From an uncultured Sutterella sp. (GTDB lineage Bacteria; Pseudomonadota; Gammaproteobacteria; Burkholderiales; Burkholderiaceae_F): a stretch of 64,000 nucleotides of DNA. The translations under genes were made by a program, and so were the position numbers. The stretch lies in the NCBI GenBank assembly GCA_958347955.1, contig CATVXH010000006.1:1-64000 (forward strand), in the 5' to 3' direction. A model generated the notes under the pieces. That model was not told where the DNA came from. It was given only the letters and a program-made list of their open reading frames with translations, and did not search any database. The first letter of the stretch is position 1; each line of letters starts with the position of its first letter. Positions 53,595-62,333 of the stretch are shown here, one piece after another.

Positions 53595-53881
53595 TTTTTT
53601 CGGTTGTACACCTTGACTTGATGTGAAATAAGGTCGTAGTTTCGAAATTTTGATTTTCATTTTTTTAAATACTTGACAGAAATGAGGATCAAAAGGAACA
53701 AACGTTATTCTGAAGAATTAAAAATCAACCTTCATCCGTGTCCAAAACGGATGAATCTCAACTTAGCGTTGCCGAGATCGGTTACAAAACACTAAATCGT
53801 TGATCTACTGCTCTTAGATGGACAGTAGTGTTCAAAAATCGCATTGCATTCACAGCGTTCCAAGATAGGGTTTTACTCCAA
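53595..53881. other. Boundary between autotransporter and restriction island
   Basis: About 290 bp holding only the IS3-type relic and the hairpin at 53733-53756, which may terminate the autotransporter transcript. Base composition drops visibly in G+C to its right. Confidence 0.4.
53682..53803 (+). pseudogene. IS3-type OrfA relic
   Basis: The start KRYSEELKI matches the N-terminus of IS3-family OrfA proteins (KRYSEEFKI), and about ten codons later in another frame SVAEIGYKTLNR matches the helix-turn-helix SVAEVA pattern at the expected spacing. The frameshift and early stops mean it is decayed. It overlaps a TTCATCCG/CGGATGAA hairpin. It sits exactly where the AT-rich restriction island begins. 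Confidence 0.45.
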
Positions 53882-53883
53882 AA

Positions 53884-54876
53884 TCATCTTTTTCTACTGT
53901 TTTGATTAAAGGTCTCAAGATACTTTCGGGCTGCTATTAAAAATTTTGGAGCCATTTCACAATACCAACTGAAAAATTCATTCCATCCTTTTTCTGTTCC
54001 TTTGATATTACCTGGGGTTTCAACATAGATTCTCAGAGTATGCTTCCCTTCCCCATGCCAAATTAATTCATGACCGATTTCTCGTTCAAAGTCTTGCTTA
54101 TGAGCAGATAGGTAATCATAAAAATCTCTATTCCAAACAGTTAACTCTGTTCCTATGACTTTACGCTGAGTATTTACCAGGCAACCTACAGCAAAAGAAG
54201 CTGATCCCGCCCGTAATGTTAACCAATGTTGTGGTTTTGTCTCAGGAATACGGAAATATTTTTTAAATTCTTCTTGATTTTGCAAATACTCAACAAATGC
54301 GTCCCAATATCGTAATTGCAGTGCTTTTGTTTCCGTTAAGTTTTTATTCGACCGCATTTTTCTTTCCCATTCATTTGGCTTTTCGATTAACTCGAACTTT
54401 ACCGCTGGACGAGATTGACCAATACGTAAAACCTTAATTTGCACAAGGTAGAAACCCATGTCCTCATCAGTATGTTCATTGAGCCATTGGATAGCCTGCT
54501 GATGTTCATTGCGAGCTTCCTCAACAATCCAAACAATAATTTGTGCTTTCTTACCAGCTGCGTAGGTTATGAGTTTCCCAAGATGGTCATGATTTGTTTC
54601 TGTTAACTGATTTTCAATGATGACCATCTTGACCCCATCATCATCCTCAGTTGTAGCCAAAATATCTACAGAAAAAGCCCCCACAGAGGATTCTGTCTCA
54701 CTAAGTTGTAGATTTCTGCCTATTGCCTCTCCAAGTAGTTCTAAGTTTTCTGATTCACTGAGCCAAGGAGTGAAATTTCTAGCTTCATCTGGCCAAATAG
54801 ATCGTAGATCATCAACCACTTCAATTTGGTCAAGCTCAACCTTCGTATGCTTAGTCATACCATTTATTCCATGCAT
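53884..54876 (-). CDS. DUF4268 protein with a nuclease-like N-terminal domain
   Basis: A 330-residue protein. The N-terminal half has a restriction-endonuclease-like pattern (FSVDILATTEDDDG, then VIIENQL), the D..ExQ core of PD-(D/E)xK folds. The C-terminal half (about 190-320) matches DUF4268, often seen near type I restriction systems. Its start overlaps the stop of a truncated upstream frame by TGATG. A later ATG at 54858 is an alternative start. Role unknown; defence-linked by context. Confidence 0.75.
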   Translation of the reverse strand: MHGINGMTKHTKVELDQIEVVDDLRSIWPDEARNFTPWLSESENLELLGEAIGRNLQLSETESSVGAFSVDILATTEDDDGVKMVIIENQLTETNHDHLGKLITYAAGKKAQIIVWIVEEARNEHQQAIQWLNEHTDEDMGFYLVQIKVLRIGQSRPAVKFELIEKPNEWERKMRSNKNLTETKALQLRYWDAFVEYLQNQEEFKKYFRIPETKPQHWLTLRAGSASFAVGCLVNTQRKVIGTELTVWNRDFYDYLSAHKQDFEREIGHELIWHGEGKHTLRIYVETPGNIKGTEKGWNEFFSWYCEMAPKFLIAARKYLETFNQNSRKR

Positions 54877-55043
54877 CAATCTCTATCCAAAGGGTGAATC
54901 TCCAGTAAAGGTAAATTCTTAACAATTTTAATTGTTTCTAAACTGACGGTAATCACTTTTAGGAACAGCTCAAGCGGGTACCGTTCGTTACCTTGTTCGG
55001 CAGCGTACTCTATGTGAACGAATAAAAAACTTCCTTTATATGT
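54876..55043 (-). pseudogene. 3' remnant of an unknown gene coupled to the DUF4268 gene
   Basis: An open frame of 55 codons with no usable start codon. Its sequence is protein-like (HIEYAAEQGNERYPLELFLK, then EIHPLDRD) and its TGA overlaps the DUF4268 ATG as TGATG, the mark of a translationally coupled gene pair. It looks like the C-terminus of a gene whose 5' part was lost. I do not recognise the family. Confidence 0.45.
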
Positions 55044-55070
55044 TCACTTAGGGTATTATTCTTGAATATG

Positions 55071-55086
55071 CGAACAAATTTGTTCG
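55071..55086. promoter_or_regulatory. Perfect 16-bp palindrome CGAACAAATTTGTTCG
   Basis: A full palindrome 41 bp ahead of the broken nuclease gene. Further GTTCG/GTTCA half-sites occur at 54981-54999, 55014-55020 and 55042-55047, on both strands. It may be an operator for the island or a recombinase subsite. Confidence 0.5.
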
Positions 55087-55126
55087 AAGATAATCCTTAA
55101 TGGATTGAATGATGATGGAGGACATC

Positions 55127-55988
55127 ATGTCTACCCCAAAGACGATTAATTTTTCACCTGTGAATTCTGTTAGCTTGAAAAAGCATCCAGAAATCAATGA
55201 ATCCTGGGTACAGCAAGTTTTATATGATACTGGGTTTAAGTCCAACCATTACAGCTAGAGATAAAGAGCGAATTCAGCCTTCTGGTGGCAGATTAGATCT
55301 CTTATTACAAGACGAAGAAACCAATGTTCGTTACGAAGTAGAAGTTCAATTAGGGGCAACGGACGAAACCCATATCATCAGAACTATCGAATATTGGGAC
55401 GTAGAGCGGAAACGTTATCCACAATACGATCATGTTGCTGTCATTGTCGCAGAAGACATTACTGCCCGATTCTTTAACGTCATTTCATTATTCAATTCTG
55501 CAATTCCATTGATTGCATTAAAAATGACGGCTGTTCAGAACTCTGATGGAAGTATTGGTCTTCTTTTTACGAAAGTTTTAGATCTTGCTACCCCAGAATC
55601 AGAAGAAGATGATCAAACTGTTGAACAAACAGATAGAACGTACTGGGAAAAGCGATCCTCTAAAGATATTTTGCGGTGTGCGGACAAAGTGCTTGAAACA
55701 ATTAAGGAGTTCGAACCCAGAGCTGAATTAAGTTTTACTAAGTTTTATCTAGGGATTTGGATTGAAGGTAGAGCAAATAATTTTGTTGTAATACGACCTA
55801 GACGCAATTATTTTTATGTGGATATTAAATTGGAGCGAACAGCAGCCATTAATGAACTCATTGAAAATAGCGAATTTGAAGAGTCAATATATACGAAAGA
55901 GGGGCGTTATCGTCTGCGTATGGACTCTAAGACTTCAGAAAACGGACGGCAACTGGTTAAAAAACTCATGCAGATGGCTTACGAATAG
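55127..55988 (+). pseudogene. Frameshifted nuclease-like gene of the restriction island
   Basis: A strong GGAGG precedes the ATG at 55127, which opens a 43-codon frame (MSTPKTINFSPVNS ... VQQVLYD) ending at 55258. The rest of the protein continues in another frame from about 55230 (ILGLSPTITARDKERI) to 55988. Joined, it would be about 290 residues. A PD-(D/E)xK-like core is seen in GGRLDLLLQD and RYEVEVQLG. A non-triplet deletion near 55230 would explain the shift. The downstream part has no own ribosome site. Confidence 0.7.
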
Positions 55989-55996
55989 TAAAAATT

Positions 55997-56569
55997 ATGT
56001 CTATTGCGGCAAAAGTGGGCTATGCCCGTGTTAGTAGTTCCGATCAACATTTAGATCGTCAACTCGCTCAATTCGAAAAATTAGGGGTTGATAAAGTTTT
56101 TTCTGACAAAGTTTCTGGGAAAAATACTGATCGTCCGGGGTTTCAACAAATGATTGAATTTGTCCGTGATGGGGACGAACTCTATGTATGCAGCATGGAT
56201 CGTATGGCTAGAAACTTAAAGGATTTGCTTTCAATTACGGAATCGCTACAGAAAAAAGGTGTTTCGATCCATTTTTTAAAAGAAAATATCTCGTTAATTC
56301 CCAAAGGCGAAAGTTCAGCCATGACCAAACTCTTGATGGCAATGATGGGAGCAGTCGCAGAGTTTGAACGTTCATTGATTTTAGAAAGACAACGAGAAGG
56401 TATTGAACTGGCCAAACTGAGAAAGGCTTATAAGGGAAGAGTCCCAATCAATCCAGAAAAGATAAAAAAAGCCCGATCATTAATTAACGAAGGTGTTTCC
56501 AAGTCAGTTGTAGCTCGGAAATTAGGGATTGGACGGACAACTTTATATAAATATTTAAAAACGCCATAA
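55997..56569 (+). CDS. Serine recombinase, resolvase/invertase family
   Basis: A 190-residue recombinase of the Hin/Gin/Tn3-resolvase group. The nucleophile is S13 in GYARVSSSDQ; the long E-helix begins AEFERSLILERQREGI; a C-terminal Hin-like helix-turn-helix (about 140-187) binds DNA. It starts 8 bp after the broken nuclease gene and lies 32 bp ahead of hsdR, so it may be co-expressed with the restriction genes. It may act on sites within the island. Confidence 0.9.
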   Translation: MSIAAKVGYARVSSSDQHLDRQLAQFEKLGVDKVFSDKVSGKNTDRPGFQQMIEFVRDGDELYVCSMDRMARNLKDLLSITESLQKKGVSIHFLKENISLIPKGESSAMTKLLMAMMGAVAEFERSLILERQREGIELAKLRKAYKGRVPINPEKIKKARSLINEGVSKSVVARKLGIGRTTLYKYLKTP

Positions 56570-56601
56570 TTAAAAGAAAATCTAACCTCAAGAGGCAAAA
56601 A

Positions 56602-59600
56602 ATGCCGGTAGAAACAAATCTTCTAGAAAATCATTACGAAGAAGCTATTATTGAACACTTAATGGGGCTTGGATATCAACATCTTTTCGGACCAGATGTT
56701 CCCAGAACTTCAGCTTTTTACCGTGATGTATTTTTAGTCGACGTGTTGGAAGAAGCTTTAATCAGAATCAACCGAGAACTACCTAAAGGTGCCATTAAAG
56801 AGGCACTCCGCATTATTTCCTCTATTGATCAAGGAAGTTTATACGCCCGAAATCAAACATTCTTTGAGTATCTGGTTTCAGGTGTTCCTGTAAATATTTT
56901 TGTAAACAATGAACAGAGAACTGAACGTGTATGGTTGCTGGATTTTGAACATCCCTCAAGCAATACATTCCATATAGTTAATCAATGGAGTTTTGTTGAA
57001 AATGAACCTAAACGACCAGACGTTATATTATTTGTTAATGGGATGCCTCTTGTCGTCTTTGAACTGAAATCTCCATCTCGAGAAGATGTGGATTCATCAG
57101 ATGCCTACTTACAAATCAGAAATTATCTTCATGCGATCCCCTCTTTATTTGTTCCCAACGTTTTTTGTGTTTTAAGTGATTTAGCTGACACCAGAGTTGG
57201 GACTATCACGGCAAATGAAGATCGTTATGTCCAATGGAAAACTGTTGATGGAGATTATTCCAAAAATAAATGGGCTGATTATCGAACAATGCTTGACGGC
57301 ATGTGTTCTAAAGAGAGATTGCTAGATATCATCCAGAATTTTGTTTGTTTTAGTAACACATCTGAGTCAACAATCAAAATTCTAGCGGCTTACCACCAAT
57401 ATTTTGCAGTAAAAAAAGCTGTACAAAGCACAATAAAGGCGATAAATAGTGATGGGAAAGCCGGCGTCTTTTGGCATACACAAGGTAGCGGGAAATCTTT
57501 ATCTATGGTTTTCTTTGCGCACCTTCTTCAACAAGCAGTTAATAGTCCAACGATTGTTGTTATTACCGATCGCAATGATTTAGATAATCAACTTTTTACT
57601 CAATTCAGCAAGTGTAAGACGTTTTTACGTCAAGAGCCTGTACAAGCTAAATCTCAGAAAGACCTCGTCAAACTTCTAGAGCATCGTGTTGCTAACGGCA
57701 TCATTTTCACAACGATGCAAAAATTCATTGAAAATGAAACTGTACTGTCGACTAGAAAAAATATCATTGTCATGGCTGATGAAGCCCATCGGGGACAGTA
57801 CGGAATTTTGGAAAAATTGGATAGCAAAGGAAGAATCAAAACCGGTGCTGCTGGGTGGGTTCGTCACGCATTACCTTATGCTTCATTTATTGGATTTACG
57901 GGCACCCCCATTTCAACGCAGGATAAAAATACACGGGAAATTTTTGGAGACTACATAGATGTCTATGATATGACCCAAGCCGTTGAAGACGGCTCTACAC
58001 GTCCCGTTTATTATGAGAGTAGAGTTGTTGCATTAAAACTTGATAAGGGTACGTTAGAAGAATTAGATGAACTCTACCAAACGGCGGAAGAAACGATTAA
58101 TCAAGAAGCTCTCGAAAAAAGCAAACATACTTTCGCCAGTCTGGATGCTGTGTTAGGTTCACCTAGTACTATTCAATCTCTATGTAAAGACATCGTAGAA
58201 CACTATGAAAACAATCGGGCGAACCTGCTTACAGGAAAAGCTCTGATTGTTGCATACAGTCGTGACATCGGTATCAAAATTTATAAAGAAATTCTCAGAT
58301 TGCGCCCCACTTGGCAAGAAAAAGTTGCGGTTGTAATGACTGCCAGTAATCAAGACCCGGAAGAATGGCACTCCATTATCGGCACAGAACAACATAAAAA
58401 GGATTTAGCCAATAAATTTAAAGATGATGACAATCCCTTAAAAATTGCCATTGTTGTTGATATGTGGCTTACGGGGTTCGATGTCCCTTCTCTCTCCACC
58501 ATGTATGTGTTCAAACCTATGAAGGGACACAACTTGATGCAAGCAATTGCGCGTGTTAATCGAGTGTATAAGGGAAAAGAAGGAGGACTGGTTGTCGATT
58601 ATATTGGCATTGCCTCTGCTTTAAAGCAAGCCATGTCAGATTACACCAAACGAGATCAAAAGAAATACGGTGAAATGGACATTGCAAAGACGGCCTATCC
58701 TGAATTCCAGAATAAGCTTTCTGTTTGTAGGGATATTTTCCATAACTTCAGTTATTTGGACGCTTTAAAATCCAAAAATTCCAAACAAATTACAGATAAG
58801 GTTTTAGAGGGGGCCGATTATCTACTTTCTCCTGATAAAACTGAGGACTGTACAAATTTCTCCAATCAAGCCAAACTGATGGATCAAGCGCTCAGTCTTT
58901 GTAAAAGCCTTGCAACTAAATCCGAACAGCTAGAAGCCGCTTACTATCGAGCCGTTAGATCAGTCATCGTGAAACGCTTGTGGCAGAACCCTGACAAACC
59001 AAAGAAAGGACCATCCCTTAAAGAGTTAAACGAACGGATTTCTCAAATTGTTGAGCAGAGTGTAAAAAGTGAGGGAGTGCTTAATCTCTTTTCTGAAAAA
59101 AATACAGAAATTTCGCTTTTTGATGAGTCCTTCTTACAAGAAATTGCAGCCATGAAGCAAAAAAATTTGGCTTTGGAGATGCTGAAGCGGTTAATTGAAG
59201 GACAAGTTCGCAAGTATCGGAAAACAAGTGTTGTGAAGGCCCAAAAATTTTCTGAATTACTTCAAAGCACTGTTAATTCATACCTCAATGGCCAACTGAG
59301 TAATGCAGAAGTAATGCAAGAGCTCTTGAATATGGCCAAAGAAATGATGGCTGACCGCAAAGAAGCTAATGAGTTGGGATTAAATAACGAAGAAATGGCC
59401 TTTTACGATGCCTTAACACAACCCAGAGCAATTAAGGACTTCTACGAAAACTCTGAGTTAATTGCAATCACTAAGGAATTGACCGAGACACTTCGCAAAA
59501 ATAGCACGATTGATTGGCAGAAAAAAGAATCTGCACGAGCGAATATGAGGCGAATCATCAAACGACTGTTAAGAAAATATAAGTATCCTCCTGAAGATCA

Positions 59601-59667
59601 ACCAGAAGCCACTGAGACAATTATGCGACAATGTGAGCTTTGGGCTGACTACTCCATGGATGTTTAG
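56602..59667 (+). CDS. hsdR: Type I restriction enzyme, R subunit
   Basis: A 1021-residue motor-nuclease that translocates and cuts unmodified DNA. An N-terminal PD-(D/E)xK nuclease is seen (PDVILF near 139, FELKS near 154). The SF2 helicase core has Walker A TQGSGKS near 295, a DEAH box ADEAHRG near 391, GFTGTPI and QAIARVNRVY. A C-terminal helical domain binds the methylase. AAGAGG precedes the ATG. The frame is intact. Confidence 0.95.
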   Translation: MPVETNLLENHYEEAIIEHLMGLGYQHLFGPDVPRTSAFYRDVFLVDVLEEALIRINRELPKGAIKEALRIISSIDQGSLYARNQTFFEYLVSGVPVNIFVNNEQRTERVWLLDFEHPSSNTFHIVNQWSFVENEPKRPDVILFVNGMPLVVFELKSPSREDVDSSDAYLQIRNYLHAIPSLFVPNVFCVLSDLADTRVGTITANEDRYVQWKTVDGDYSKNKWADYRTMLDGMCSKERLLDIIQNFVCFSNTSESTIKILAAYHQYFAVKKAVQSTIKAINSDGKAGVFWHTQGSGKSLSMVFFAHLLQQAVNSPTIVVITDRNDLDNQLFTQFSKCKTFLRQEPVQAKSQKDLVKLLEHRVANGIIFTTMQKFIENETVLSTRKNIIVMADEAHRGQYGILEKLDSKGRIKTGAAGWVRHALPYASFIGFTGTPISTQDKNTREIFGDYIDVYDMTQAVEDGSTRPVYYESRVVALKLDKGTLEELDELYQTAEETINQEALEKSKHTFASLDAVLGSPSTIQSLCKDIVEHYENNRANLLTGKALIVAYSRDIGIKIYKEILRLRPTWQEKVAVVMTASNQDPEEWHSIIGTEQHKKDLANKFKDDDNPLKIAIVVDMWLTGFDVPSLSTMYVFKPMKGHNLMQAIARVNRVYKGKEGGLVVDYIGIASALKQAMSDYTKRDQKKYGEMDIAKTAYPEFQNKLSVCRDIFHNFSYLDALKSKNSKQITDKVLEGADYLLSPDKTEDCTNFSNQAKLMDQALSLCKSLATKSEQLEAAYYRAVRSVIVKRLWQNPDKPKKGPSLKELNERISQIVEQSVKSEGVLNLFSEKNTEISLFDESFLQEIAAMKQKNLALEMLKRLIEGQVRKYRKTSVVKAQKFSELLQSTVNSYLNGQLSNAEVMQELLNMAKEMMADRKEANELGLNNEEMAFYDALTQPRAIKDFYENSELIAITKELTETLRKNSTIDWQKKESARANMRRIIKRLLRKYKYPPEDQPEATETIMRQCELWADYSMDV

Positions 59668-59679
59668 GGATAAATTAAT

Positions 59680-61197
59680 ATGGTCAAATCCAAACAACAA
59701 AAAGAAAATACAGCTGAAATCGGTTTCGAAAAACAAATTTGGGCCGCTGCTGATAAATTACGCGGTAATGTTGACCCCGCAGAATACAAAAATGTTGTAC
59801 TAGGTTTAATTTTCTTAAAGTACATTTCAGATACCTTCGAAATCAAACATGCTCAATTGGTAGCAGAGGGAGAAAACTTCGAAGAAGACAAAGATGAGTA
59901 CACAGCTGACAACATCTTCTGGGTTCCTCCCGAGGCCCGTTGGAATGTAATTGCAGAGGCTGCCCACACCCCTCAAATCGGCCTTGTGATTGACAAAGCG
60001 ATGAGGAGAATTGAAGAAGAAAATCTTAAGCTTAAAGGTATTCTTCCCAAGAATTTTGCTCGTCCAGAACTCGATCAAAGACGCTTGGGTGGTGTTGTAG
60101 ATTTGTTCACCAATGTTGCCATGGCTGAGGGTGGCGACTCAAAGGATATTTTAGGAAGGACTTACGAATACTGTTTGGCGAGGTTTGCGTCTCAAGAAGG
60201 GAAAAATGCTGGTCAGTTCTATACCCCTTCTTGTATTGTTAGAACATTAGTTGAGATCTTACAACCATTTAAAGGCCGAGTATACGACCCTTGTTGTGGC
60301 TCTGGCGGCATGTTTGTTCAATCGGCAAAATTTGTTAAAAATCACGCCGGAAATATCAATAACATCTCCGTCTATGGTCAAGAGTCCAATCCAACAACCT
60401 GGAAAATGGCCATGATGAATTTGGCCATTCGTGGAATTGATGCCAATTTAGGCAAATATGCTGCCGATACATTCTTCGACGATCTACATAAAAACGAACG
60501 TTTTGATTTCATACTAGCTAATCCCCCATTTAACTTAAAAGACTGGGGAGGGGACAAACTTGTAGATGATCCCAGATGGGATTACGGTGTTCCACCTACT
60601 GGCAATGCTAACTTTGCTTGGCTTCAACACATGATTCACCATCTATCCTCTAAAGGGAAAATGGCTGTAGTGCTTGCTAATGGAGCTCTTTCATCACAAC
60701 AAAGTGGTGAAGGTGAAATTCGACAAAGAATTATTGAAGCCGATCTCGTAGATGGAATTGTTGCCTTACCAACTCAACTCTTTTATAGCACCCAAATTCC
60801 TGTTTCCTTATGGTTTATCAGTAAAAACAAACAACAACCTGGTAAAACACTTTTTGTTGATGCCAGAAATTTAGGAACTATGGTTTCCCGCAAACTTCGC
60901 GAGTTGTTTGACAATGATATTGAGCGATTAGCTCAAACTTTTGAAAAATTCCATGATGGTACGCTTGAGAATCAAGCAGGGTTCTGTTATGTAGCTACAA
61001 CCGACGAAATAAGAAAACAGGACTTCATTTTGACACCAGGCCGTTATGTTGGAGTAACCACACAGGAAGATGATGGTGAGAATTTTGAAGAAAAAATGAC
61101 TCAATTAACAAAAGAACTGTCGACTTTATTTACGGAATCAGAGAATTTACAGATACAAATTAAGAAAAATTTAAAAGATCTTGGCTTCGACATATAG
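59680..61197 (+). CDS. hsdM: Type I DNA methyltransferase, M subunit
   Basis: A 505-residue N6-adenine methyltransferase. SAM motif I is CCGSGGMFV (about 204-212) and the catalytic motif IV is N281-P-P-F. The N-terminal helical domain (EKQIWAAADKLRGNVDP) matches HsdM_N. It lies 12 bp after hsdR and shares the operon. Confidence 0.95.
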   Translation: MVKSKQQKENTAEIGFEKQIWAAADKLRGNVDPAEYKNVVLGLIFLKYISDTFEIKHAQLVAEGENFEEDKDEYTADNIFWVPPEARWNVIAEAAHTPQIGLVIDKAMRRIEEENLKLKGILPKNFARPELDQRRLGGVVDLFTNVAMAEGGDSKDILGRTYEYCLARFASQEGKNAGQFYTPSCIVRTLVEILQPFKGRVYDPCCGSGGMFVQSAKFVKNHAGNINNISVYGQESNPTTWKMAMMNLAIRGIDANLGKYAADTFFDDLHKNERFDFILANPPFNLKDWGGDKLVDDPRWDYGVPPTGNANFAWLQHMIHHLSSKGKMAVVLANGALSSQQSGEGEIRQRIIEADLVDGIVALPTQLFYSTQIPVSLWFISKNKQQPGKTLFVDARNLGTMVSRKLRELFDNDIERLAQTFEKFHDGTLENQAGFCYVATTDEIRKQDFILTPGRYVGVTTQEDDGENFEEKMTQLTKELSTLFTESENLQIQIKKNLKDLGFDI

Positions 61198-61199
61198 TT

Positions 61200-61268
61200 A
61201 TGAATTCCAAAATCTTAGGAAACTTTTTGGGTAAACGTTTAGAGTTGAAAAACATATTGATATTATGA
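61200..61268 (+). CDS. Short upstream frame overlapping the hsdS start
   Basis: A 22-codon frame that starts 2 bp after hsdM and whose TGA overlaps the hsdS ATG (ATGA). hsdS itself has no ribosome site, so re-initiation after this frame could drive it. It has no clear ribosome site of its own and may simply be a by-product. Confidence 0.3.
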   Translation: MNSKILGNFLGKRLELKNILIL

Positions 61269-61738
61269 GCGAATACATATACAAACAATTAGGAGAATTG
61301 GTAACTTTCCAAAGAGGGAAGGACTTACCAAGAACATCGATGAAAAACGGTCCATATCCTGTAATTGGATCAAATGGGATCATAGGTTACCATAATGACT
61401 TTAATGTTCAATCGCCGTGTATTACCGTTGGTCGTAGTGGGAATGTTGGTAAGCCTTATCTGCATTTGGGGGAGGCTTGGGCTCACAACACTTGTTTATA
61501 TGTTAAAGAATTTAAAGGATGCGATCCTTTATTTATTTATTACTTACTAAAAACATTAAACCTAGAACGACAAGCTGGCGGAAGCGCTGTGCCAACGCTG
61601 AATCGGAATCATATCCACCCTCTCATAGTTAAAGTTCCTAAGTCCATAGAAGCTCAAAAATATATAGCAACTGTTTTATTCGGTTTTGATCAGCTCATTT
61701 CACTAAACTCTCGTACAAATGATAATTTATCTTGCTAA
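61265..61738 (+). CDS. hsdS: Type I specificity subunit, N-terminal half (current switch orientation)
   Basis: 157 residues: one target-recognition domain (YKQLGELVTFQRGKDLPR ... GGSAVPTLNRNHI) followed by the first helical spacer (EAQKYIATVLFGFDQLISLN). A normal HsdS has two such units (about 350-450 residues). The frame runs into the left inverted repeat and ends SC-stop just after it. The missing second half lies inverted downstream. Half-length S proteins in some systems dimerise and give an active enzyme with a palindromic target, so this form may still work. Confidence 0.85.
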   Translation: MSEYIYKQLGELVTFQRGKDLPRTSMKNGPYPVIGSNGIIGYHNDFNVQSPCITVGRSGNVGKPYLHLGEAWAHNTCLYVKEFKGCDPLFIYYLLKTLNLERQAGGSAVPTLNRNHIHPLIVKVPKSIEAQKYIATVLFGFDQLISLNSRTNDNLSC

Positions 61739-62328
61739 ATTATCCTCAAAAAAGTTTTGACAGCAAGATATCTCGTAACTTTTCTAATCGTTTATTTTCT
61801 TCACTGTGTAATCTATACAACTTGAAGAGAGGAGCGATTTTGTTTGACAGTTCTTTAATTATCTTTTCCGAAGGAAGTACAACCTTTAAGGATTTTAGGT
61901 TTTCCTGATTAATTTTGGGTTGAACCGCACCGGTAACTATATTTTTAACACTTGTCTTTGACAACAAGAGATACAATATTTCAGTCGTAATTTCGTTTCT
62001 ACCTGTCAAAACGTGGGCGTGATTATTTACCCAAAATTTACCCCAAACATATTGCAATATTGGGAAACCTTTTTCGCTGATAACAGTTCCATCTTCTCCA
62101 AGCAGTAAGTAAATACCGTCGAACAGATATTTATCAACGTAATCCATCTTGGAAGCCGCCCCATAGTATGGATAAGTTTTTTCCATGTTTTCTCGTTGCC
62201 TACTTGACAAAGGAATTCGTTTTGAATCGTGTATGTCAACAATTTGACCTAATTTTCTCTCGTTAGTGCCACTTTTACCGACTTCTTGATCGAACAACGT
62301 CGAAGCTAGAGCAAGTAAATTATCATTT
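61717..62328. mobile_element. Invertible hsdS segment flanked by inverted repeats
   Basis: Left repeat 61717-61736 reads AAATGATAATTTATCTTGCT; right repeat 62310-62328, on the minus strand, reads AAATGATAATTTACTTGCT. They share 19 bases with one T inserted. Crossing over in the common AAATGATAATTTA joins codon 155 of the N-terminal half to CTT-GCT-CTA of the inverted half in frame, giving one protein of about 344 residues. A tyrosine recombinase gene begins its stop 6 bp outside the right repeat. Confidence 0.8.
61746..62297 (-). CDS. hsdS: Type I specificity subunit, C-terminal half (inverted, silent cassette)
   Basis: 183 residues in the opposite orientation: a second target-recognition domain (KLGQIVDIHDSKRIPLS ... 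YYGAASKMDYVDKYLFDG ... GAVQPKINQENLKSL) and the terminal spacer helix ending RDILLSKLF. The frame is open upstream through LALAST into the right inverted repeat (62298-62315), with no proper start or ribosome site; the TTG at 62297 is not a convincing start. It becomes expressed only when inversion joins it to the plus-strand half. Confidence 0.8.
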   Translation of the reverse strand: MFDQEVGKSGTNERKLGQIVDIHDSKRIPLSSRQRENMEKTYPYYGAASKMDYVDKYLFDGIYLLLGEDGTVISEKGFPILQYVWGKFWVNNHAHVLTGRNEITTEILYLLLSKTSVKNIVTGAVQPKINQENLKSLKVVLPSEKIIKELSNKIAPLFKLYRLHSEENKRLEKLRDILLSKLF

Positions 62329-62333
62329 ACCAG

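Noticed and set aside
55071..55086. Palindrome considered as a Gram-positive-type LexA box
   Set aside because: The Bacillus box is CGAAC-N4-GTTCG; here the spacer is six bases and the host is a proteobacterium, whose LexA sites differ.
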